The position numbers and the translations under genes are program-made. The notes beneath the pieces were generated by a model. The model was not told where the DNA came from. It saw only the letters and a list, made by a program, of their open reading frames with translations, and ran no database searches. 8,653 nt of DNA from Acidobacteria bacterium AH-259-G07 (GTDB lineage: Bacteria > Acidobacteriota > UBA6911 > RPQK01 > JADFOI01): positions 1 through 8,653 of the forward strand of contig JALLON010000114.1 in the NCBI GenBank assembly GCA_027717925.1, read 5' to 3'. Shown here piece after piece: positions 1 to 4,167 of the stretch; the stretch's first letter is position 1, and every line of letters starts with the position of its first letter.

Positions 1-800
1 GCGGGTGGGTGTAAAGCTGGAAGGTGCCCGTTCGGCACGAAGATTACGCGGGTTGGAGGGATGGCGTCGGAAGGAATCACTAAAAAGCCGGCTCCAACTG
101 AATCCCGATTTGAGCGAGAGACCGTCGCTCAGACGTCTCTCCAGTTCCAGATTTAAAGAGTGACGCGTGTAAGAACCGCTCCCAGTGAGAATCTCGAAGG
201 ACCCAAAGTTGGGATTGGGACGGCGGGACTGGATGAAACCCGGCCCAGGCAAAGGGACATTTGCTGTAAGTATACGACGCGAGTGAGTCCCCTTAGTGCC
301 TCGGTAGGAAACCTCCGCGAACCAACCTTGGGTGAACTCGCTTTGCACACTTAGTCGCCCGTGCTGGGTGTGGCGCGTTCTGAGGTGAGATTCAGTGCTC
401 CGGATGCGCAGCTCAGTGGGTGTAATCGTCTCAAAAGGCGTACTAAGATCCAGATCGGGAGTGTCTACCCGTGATTGAGCAGTTTGTGCATAGTGAAAGG
501 GATAATTTCGACCCAGGTAGGGCAATAATTCACTTCGTCGCGGTGGAGAGTAATAGATGGAATAGGAAGTTCGAAGGACCAGTTGCTGGTTCCCCAGAGG
601 ACTATAAGCTAAACCCAGATGAGGAGCCCAGTCGTTGCCATCCGGAAAAACCAGCCCCCCCTCCCCTGCCCGGTCTAAGCCGAGTTGTGTAGCTCGTGGG
701 CTTCCCACGATAACGATTTCTCCGTTCGTCGGAGGTTCGAAAAGAAGGGGATAAAAAGTGGAGACGTTATCGTGAATGGAACGGTAGGGCTGGAAATAAT
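1..800. other. Gene-free stretch with several inverted repeats
   Basis: No reading frame here looks coding: the open frames are short, have no convincing ribosome binding site and resemble no family I know. The DNA does contain short perfect inverted repeats: 24-28/34-38 (5 bp arms), 52-58/92-98 (7 bp, gttggag/ctccaac), interleaved pairs at 112-116/126-130 and 116-122/135-141, 578-582/586-590, and a stronger cluster at 694-774 listed separately. This is compatible with a structured RNA or a decayed intron or element, but I could not match it to RNase P RNA, tmRNA, rRNA, tRNA or group II intron domain V. Its identity is unknown. Confidence 0.4.
694..774. repeat. Nested inverted repeats with mutually exclusive pairings
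   Basis: A 7 bp hairpin with a 3 nt loop occupies 694-710 (tcgtggg-ctt-cccacga). A second hairpin lies at 720-734 (ctccg-ttcgt-cggag). A perfect 10 bp inverted repeat pairs 706-715 (cacgataacg) with 765-774 (cgttatcgtg). The 3' arm of the first hairpin overlaps the 5' arm of the long-range repeat, so the two pairings compete. This could be a switching leader RNA, the ends of a very small element, or chance. The nearest downstream candidate gene starts at 822. Confidence 0.45.
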
Positions 801-821
801 AGTAGTTTGCCCCAGCAGGAG

Positions 822-1007
822 ATGCATCTTCACAAGCATCTGCACCTGGAAGAAGAGCGCAGGCTAATGGAAGAATTCATGAAGAATCCGCCGGAAGTGA
901 ACCGCTTCATTGCCGAGCATTCCCGCTGGCCCACAGACGAGGAGCTAAGGAAGCTTTTGGGCGAGGAGGAGATGCGGAAGCTGCTGGGGGATGGCGGCTC
1001 AGAGTAA
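822..1007 (+). CDS. Possible small charged hypothetical protein
   Basis: This 61-residue frame starts at ATG 822; a TTG at 807 would add five residues. It is rich in Glu, Lys, Arg and His and carries no signal peptide or membrane segment. The C-terminal third holds a tandem near-duplicate, ELRKLLG followed by EMRKLLG, separated by a run of Glu, as expected of an amphipathic helix. Third codon positions are mostly G or C, which favours real coding. Against this, the AGGAG upstream sits directly against the ATG with almost no spacer, and I recognise no family. It converges on the antitoxin gene, whose stop is at 1103. It may be an intact small gene or the tail of a longer lost one. Confidence 0.35.
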   Translation: MHLHKHLHLEEERRLMEEFMKNPPEVNRFIAEHSRWPTDEELRKLLGEEEMRKLLGDGGSE

Positions 1008-1102
1008 ATCGCCAAGGTGACGAGCAATCTTCGACAGGCTGGCCGTGAGACGGTGCTAATTGCCAGCCCTCCATGGGGCGCTCCACTGAAGTCTGGGGGC
1101 AC

Positions 1103-1642
1103 TCATGCTGCTGTCGCGAATGTTCTTTTCACTTCATAAGCAGCACTACACTTCTTCAGATCAATTTCCACTCTTGGGGTGGAAACCTGACGCTCTATTT
1201 TAGCAAAGAGCTTGTGCAAATTTTCCCAAATCTCTTTGTGGACCTCGTGAGTATACTCATCGTCCTGTGAGGTCAGATACACGAAACGAATCAGTTGGTC
1301 GGTAGTCCTACGGTGTATTCTCTCCTCCTTTTCCCAACGACATAGCACTACTGGTCCAATGCCCAGATGTTTTGCAAATTGTCTTTGGTTGAGGTGCAAC
1401 ATTTTTCTCAGAAAAACAATTTCCGTACCTGATAATAAAGAAGGTTTGGTTACCAGCCTCCAAGCAATACAGCGATGCAACTGGTTCATTCGAGGGATAA
1501 GGACCCGACGTGCTTCACAGTGAGGACACTGATACCACTCCACATTTTTCAGATATATATTAGGTAGACCAGATTCTGTGTAGTGGTAAAGACCCTTTCT
1601 TGGTCTTAATTTCCTTCCTTTTTTACAGTTGTCACAATGCAT
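1103..1642 (-). CDS. MqsA-family antitoxin, zinc finger plus HTH
   Basis: This is the likely antitoxin and autorepressor of a type II toxin-antitoxin pair. The N-terminus has the YgiT/MqsA-type zinc-binding pattern: Cys3-x2-Cys6 and Cys39-x2-Cys42. Residues about 70-121 form an HTH_3/Xre-like domain (LSGTEIVFLRKML, then QRQFAKHLGIG, then CRWEKEE), the part that in MqsA binds operator DNA. An upstream in-frame ATG would start at 1702 inside the toxin gene. I chose ATG 1642 because GGGAGG lies 5 nt upstream (1648-1653) and the zinc finger begins exactly there. The product is 179 residues, against about 131 for E. coli MqsA; the extra length is a C-terminal tail beyond the HTH with no motif I recognise. 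The ribosome binding site lies at the stop of the toxin gene, so the two are cotranscribed and probably translationally coupled. The region is AT-richer than its surroundings, suggesting transfer. Confidence 0.87.
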   Translation of the reverse strand: MHCDNCKKGRKLRPRKGLYHYTESGLPNIYLKNVEWYQCPHCEARRVLIPRMNQLHRCIAWRLVTKPSLLSGTEIVFLRKMLHLNQRQFAKHLGIGPVVLCRWEKEERIHRRTTDQLIRFVYLTSQDDEYTHEVHKEIWENLHKLFAKIERQVSTPRVEIDLKKCSAAYEVKRTFATAA

Positions 1643-1653
1643 ACTAGCCTCCC

Positions 1654-1965
1654 TCAGAATACTGTGATTAATTTCAAAATCGAGCGCCTTAAATCCAGGC
1701 AAACAACTACACTAACAGGCTCTTCGTGTTCGTCAAATCCCTCGATTGTGTAAGTCCACGACTTGTGTTCACTAGAGTACTGTTTGTCTGCCACTTTACA
1801 TTCTCCAGATAGCAAGACTTTTATATCAACTTGCGTCACATTTCGCTGTTCAGCTCGGGCGTCAAAGTGGAATGTTCTGTCTATAGTGCCTTCCTCGAAC
1901 AGCCATCGTATTCGTTCTAGTACCCTCTCATCAGATAATGGTGGCCGTCTCTTAGCGGTACTCAT
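1654..1965 (-). CDS. DUF4258-like toxin of the TA module
   Basis: This 103-residue protein precedes the antitoxin by 11 bp, the toxin-first order of mqsRA. Residues 30-55 (TFHFDARAEQRNVTQVDIKVLLSGE) fit the DUF4258 pattern of a conserved His, a charged/Arg helix, a 'd' helix and a Gly. Residues 84-103 form beta strands ending in LKLITVF, the usual C-terminal strand of these small folds. DUF4258 proteins next to MqsA-like antitoxins are generally taken to be RelE/MqsR-type RNA-cleaving toxins. Activity here is inferred, not shown; His33, Arg37 and Arg41 are candidate functional residues. The start at ATG 1965 is the only Met near the N-terminus, yet it has no Shine-Dalgarno and lies 5 nt from a perfect palindrome, so the mRNA may be leaderless or nearly so. 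Weak toxin initiation beside a strong antitoxin ribosome binding site would favour antitoxin excess. Confidence 0.8.
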   Translation of the reverse strand: MSTAKRRPPLSDERVLERIRWLFEEGTIDRTFHFDARAEQRNVTQVDIKVLLSGECKVADKQYSSEHKSWTYTIEGFDEHEEPVSVVVCLDLRRSILKLITVF

Positions 1966-1967
1966 TC

Positions 1968-1996
1968 TATATTAACCATTGGTTAATCAAAATGCA
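1968..1996 (-). promoter_or_regulatory. Candidate promoter of the TA operon
   Basis: On the minus strand TTGCAT (candidate -35, 3 of 6 consensus bases) is followed by 17 nt and TAATAT (candidate -10, 4 of 6), which ends 3 nt before the toxin ATG. The spacer contains most of the palindrome. Transcription from it would begin within about the first codons of the toxin frame, implying a leaderless message or a slightly different promoter. The elements are weak matches, but their spacing is ideal and they coincide with the operator. Confidence 0.4.
1971..1987. promoter_or_regulatory. Palindromic operator of the TA operon
   Basis: ATTAACCA-T-TGGTTAAT is a perfect inverted repeat with 8 bp arms and a single central base, ending 5 nt before the toxin ATG. 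Read as AACC-N3-GGTT it closely resembles the known E. coli MqsA operator (AACCT-N-AGGTT type palindromes). It is therefore the expected binding site of the antitoxin HTH. Its position between the -35 and -10 candidates would allow direct occlusion of RNA polymerase. Binding is inferred. Confidence 0.75.
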
Positions 1997-2025
1997 ACAA
2001 AAATTCAAGCTGTACGGAACTGGAA

Positions 2026-2339
2026 ATTTCGCAAAAACCCCTTTGCCTCCTTCATGGTCGAGCAACACGATGTAATCGGCTTTCTCTTTTTTAATCGTCA
2101 CTGTTTACTTCTGGGCATCTCTCACCGAAAGTTTTAATGATCTCCGCTGTTTGAGGCCGTGCTCCTCCACGGGTTGATCCCGCAATACAAGAGATGAATC
2201 ATTCCCATAGAAGCCCTCAGTCACTGCCCATGAATCACTGTCGGTCACATAGACTCGAATCTTTTCCTCTGACCCATAAACTGCCAGACTTTAAGCCCAG
2301 TAGCAGAGCAATGAAGGCAGAGAAGTATTTGCCGGTCAT
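2026..2339 (-). pseudogene. Decayed small secreted protein, frameshifted and truncated
   Basis: Read on the minus strand from ATG 2339, with a near-perfect AAGGAGGT (2344-2351) in front, the sequence encodes a signal-peptide-like start (MTGKYFSAFIALLLGLKSG). It then needs a change of frame near 2275-2300 to give EEKIRVYVTDSDSWAVTEGF. A second change near 2165-2200 gives GGARPQTAEIIKTFGERCPEV, and a third at about 2102-2107 gives TVTIKKEKADYIVLLDHE and GGKGVFAK. These three blocks fit one small secreted family that I remember from acidobacteria, whose function is unknown. The implied changes are an insertion, a deletion and an insertion, and the middle is diverged, so this is real decay. Recognisable sequence stops at about 2026, where the family normally continues; the TA promoter region lies immediately beyond. 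The open frame on the opposite strand (2194-2550) is a shadow. Confidence 0.7.
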
Positions 2340-2343
2340 TTCG

Positions 2344-2351
2344 ACCTCCTT
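2344..2351 (-). promoter_or_regulatory. Strong ribosome binding site of the decayed secreted gene
   Basis: AAGGAGGT lies 4 nt before ATG 2339 on the minus strand and fixes the original start of the decayed secreted protein. It is one of three strong minus-strand start signals between 2340 and 2995. Confidence 0.7.
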
Positions 2352-2488
2352 GGGCCAGAATATTCCTCTAAAGTCCAATCTGCAATTAGAACGTTTCCTG
2401 GAAGCGAGCTCTAAGTGTGAGCCCCTGGCAAAAAGAATCCCTCAACCTCCGAGTTGGCGACTGGATCATCTGGGAGGATGGGGCCAAC

Positions 2489-2505
2489 CATCCCGCAATG
2501 GGATG
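2489..2505. repeat. Short hairpin catccc-gcaat-gggatg
   Basis: A perfect 6 bp inverted repeat with a 5 nt loop lies just upstream of the HTH fragment. There is no U-tract, so it is not a clear terminator. It could be a binding site, or chance. Confidence 0.3.
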
Positions 2506-2513
2506 ACTTTAGT

Positions 2514-2655
2514 GGGCGCTGAGAGCGGAAGTGGTACGTATGCGGAATGAAGGGAAGACGTTCCGGGAGATCGGCAAGGTGTTTTGGGGATCAGCTACCA
2601 GGCTGCCCATGGGCACTGGAAGCGGCACCTAAAAGGCAACTCAAGGAAGCCGTAA
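2514..2655 (+). pseudogene. Fragment of a small helix-turn-helix protein, frameshifted
   Basis: Two adjoining frames together read as one short HTH unit: ALRAEVVRMRNEGKTFREIGKV, then (after a frame change at about 2581-2588, in the run gttttgggga) GISYQAAHGHWKRHLKG and a stop at 2653-2655. 'EGKTFREIGKVLGISYQAAHGHW' type sequences are typical of resolvase/transposase-like or phage-associated HTH domains that recognise DNA. A two-base insertion restores the usual KVLGIS spacing; a one-base loss would also restore the frame but leave an extra residue. An in-frame TAG lies just upstream, so the N-terminus, if any, is lost or starts at ATG 2540. The parent family is uncertain. Confidence 0.5.
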
Positions 2656-2848
2656 GATCATTTAAGAACATTACCGCTGCAACAACTCTCTCGGTTTTTG
2701 AGTAGAGACATTGCCCCCGCTTGTCTGCTCTCGCATGGGGAGAAACGGACAATGGGAGGGTGAAACATACCGCTCCGGGAAAGGTTCTAACGTCGAGACT
2801 CCTGAGGCTGACCACCGTGAAAGGTGCGGTGGGGCTGTGTGCCGGCAT
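2591..2848 (-). CDS. Uncertain ORF with a strong start signal
   Basis: ATG 2848 on the minus strand follows AAGGAGG (2854-2860) with a 5 nt spacer, an excellent initiation signal. The 85-residue product (MPAHSPTAPFTVVSLRSLD...) has no recognisable domain, mixed third-position composition and no clear signal peptide, and its end overlaps the HTH fragment on the other strand. Another minus-strand frame (2671-2886) is also open. The most likely explanation is a once real gene whose body has decayed or been replaced after its start. Coding as written is doubtful. Confidence 0.25.
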   Translation of the reverse strand: MPAHSPTAPFTVVSLRSLDVRTFPGAVCFTLPLSVSPHARADKRGQCLYSKTERVVAAVMFLNDLTASLSCLLGAASSAHGQPGS

Positions 2849-3048
2849 TTTTTCCTCCTTTTGTAAAGGTTACCATATCCCACCAACGGTTCGAAGGGTC
2901 CTGTTCTAACCTTTCGTGCAGTTCCAGCTTCTAACTCTATGGTTTATAACCAGTTATCCCGGACTCGCTTCACGACATCAGCTTTGCTCATTCCTCCACT
3001 TTGATCCGTAATCGACACCCCGGGTCGCAAGTAGCAGCGGAGCGGTGT
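2656..3048. other. Mostly non-coding stretch
   Basis: Apart from the two orphan start signals on the minus strand (2848 and 2991), I see no coherent gene. An inverted repeat ccaccg/cggtgg pairs 2812-2817 with 2827-2832. The stretch ends at the candidate promoter of the 84-residue gene. Confidence 0.35.
2944..2991 (-). pseudogene. Start of a lost gene (15 codons)
   Basis: Minus-strand ATG 2991, preceded at once by GGAGGA, opens MSKADVVKRVRDNWL and then stops at 2944. The peptide looks like the beginning of a helical protein. The following DNA contains short open pieces in other frames but nothing I can assemble. It may be a 5' remnant, or chance. Confidence 0.2.
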
Positions 3049-3054
3049 TAGAAT
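3049..3054 (+). promoter_or_regulatory. Candidate -10 box upstream of the 84-residue gene
   Basis: TAGAAT lies 24 bp before ATG 3078 and matches five of six consensus -10 bases. The -35 region about 17-18 bp upstream (TCGCAA at 3025-3030) is weak. The position suits a short leader carrying the strong ribosome binding site. Confidence 0.35.
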
Positions 3055-3077
3055 ATTTTGAGTAAAAAGGAGGATAA

Positions 3078-3332
3078 ATGCCACTGTCTACCTATATTGG
3101 TCCCTCCCTCGATATCGAAACAAACAATGCACTCAAAACAATGCTTATGAATCTATTCGAGGATAAACCAGGGAATTGGCACGCGTCGATTGTCCTATCT
3201 CAATCCAATAATCAGTGGGATGTCACGATCACGGGACCTGACGATTTTGAATGGAGGCGCTGTTTTAGGGGGCCTGGTGAACACAATATGAATTTTATTC
3301 GTAGTAGAATTCAGGAGGCTTTAGAAGGCTGA
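3078..3332 (+). CDS. Small hypothetical protein, 84 residues
   Basis: ATG 3078 is preceded by AAGGAGG (3067-3073) with a 4 nt spacer, a clear initiation site. The protein is soluble, with no signal peptide, membrane segment or Cys pair. Residues 1-28 look helical (DIETNNALKTMLMNLFED), residues 33-65 look like a small sheet (NWHASIVLSQ, NQWDVTITGPDDFEWRRCF), and the end is helical (HNMNFIRSRIQEALEG), giving an alpha/beta layout. I do not recognise the family. The gene stands alone: decayed DNA lies upstream and a reverse-transcriptase remnant on the other strand downstream. Its intact frame and good start suggest it is expressed. Such orphan small proteins in accessory DNA can be immunity, adaptor or element-encoded proteins, but nothing visible decides between these. 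Confidence 0.68.
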   Translation: MPLSTYIGPSLDIETNNALKTMLMNLFEDKPGNWHASIVLSQSNNQWDVTITGPDDFEWRRCFRGPGEHNMNFIRSRIQEALEG

Positions 3333-3451
3333 GTGCGCTCAATTTCAACCTATCCCCATAAACCTTAGCCTTTGAACTTCGCTCTCCAGTCCGACGGTGA
3401 TATCTCGCTGGCCTGCAAGCTGCCGCGGTTGCCGCGTCCCCCGAGGGTGTT
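3333..3451. other. Intergenic stretch with a small hairpin
   Basis: No gene is visible. The perfect repeat cgcgg-ttg-ccgcg (3424-3436) is a small GC-rich hairpin between two convergent frames. Group II intron domain V, expected after a reverse-transcriptase gene, was looked for on the minus strand and not found. Confidence 0.35.
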
Positions 3452-3721
3452 TTAGTCCGTCCAGTGAACGATCATATTTTCCTCCAAAGTTGCCAGAGGT
3501 AAACCGTCAGGATGATCGCCGGTCCGCCGCTTCAGCCACTTCTTCCAGATCCGACGGACAGCCCGGTAGTACTTGAGACTCTGGTAGTTCGTGGGGCGTC
3601 CGTAGTACTGGTAGTGTCCCCGGAGCTTCCTATTGAGGGCCTCTCCTTGCTCGTCCACCGGATCATGCCGGTGTGTTTGACACCAGGCCGAGACCCAGGG
3701 CCAGCCATAATCCGAAAACAA
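3452..3721 (-). pseudogene. C-terminal remnant of a group II intron reverse transcriptase/maturase
   Basis: The minus-strand frame reads WCQTHRHDP, then NRKLRGHYQYYG, then YYRAVRRIWKKWLKRR. This is the signature of the maturase/C-terminal region of group II intron proteins (W-C-x-x-x-R-H ... L-x-G-H-Y-x-Y-Y-G ... R-R-x-W-x-x-W-L-x-R-R). The frame is stop-free to about 3741, but upstream of the WCQTHRH block it does not resemble a reverse transcriptase, and no catalytic YADD region is present. The protein normally exceeds 400 residues, so only about the last fifth survives. The terminal part (TLEENMIVHWTD) is a drifted version of the usual end. No domain V hairpin is visible in the roughly 100 bp after the stop, so the intron itself is also lost here. 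It cannot be functional. Confidence 0.75.
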
Positions 3722-3741
3722 TGGACCATGCCAGCCAATTT

Positions 3742-4160
3742 TCTAAGGTGAGAAGTCGGGGGAAATCCCCTGAGATTCTGGAAGCCATTTCATCCTTCCG
3801 TTCAGGGTGAAGTGGTTACGGCTCTTTCCCCATAAGCTGGAGTAATTCCTGGCTTCCCTCTCTCCGCGGCAGGCTCAACAAATCCGAGCCTCCACCGATT
3901 CGGTTTTCTGGGACGATGTGCCCACTCATGCTGATTTCTAGCCCCCAGCTCGGTGCCTAGAAATCCCTCACTCAATACCCGTGCGTCTCTTTCTCAGCCC
4001 GTCTTACACTCATCCCTGCCCTACTTGCTCTCTCACACCCGTCAGGCCCAGCTCTGCCTGTCATGCTCAGTATCCAGTCCGAAAAAAACCTGTCTTCACC
4101 CACTTTTCGAGCCGAGATAGACTAGCCTCAAAAAAGCAAAGTCCTATCTAATCCGCCTTC
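3742..4160. other. Gene-free, C/T-rich stretch
   Basis: Six-frame reading gives no coherent protein. The plus strand is pyrimidine-rich with many ctc/tcc runs, unlike the GC-structured codons that follow. The change to BACON coding at about 4168-4180 is abrupt and there is no start codon or signal peptide, so this is probably a rearrangement border that removed the 5' end of the next gene. Confidence 0.4.
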
Positions 4161-4167
4161 CTACTCT

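Noticed and set aside
405..476. tRNA-like stretch (gcgcagctcagtgggt resembles a D arm)
   Set aside because: No acceptor stem pairing, no anticodon arm and no GGTTCGAATCC-type T arm follow.
1643..1702. Upstream ATG 1702 as the antitoxin start
   Set aside because: It would overlap the toxin gene, has no ribosome binding site and adds 20 residues before the zinc finger, while ATG 1642 has GGGAGG at 5 nt.
2194..2550. 118-residue plus-strand frame
   Set aside because: It overlaps the reverse strand of the decayed secreted protein, whose frames carry clear family blocks; the plus-strand translation resembles nothing.
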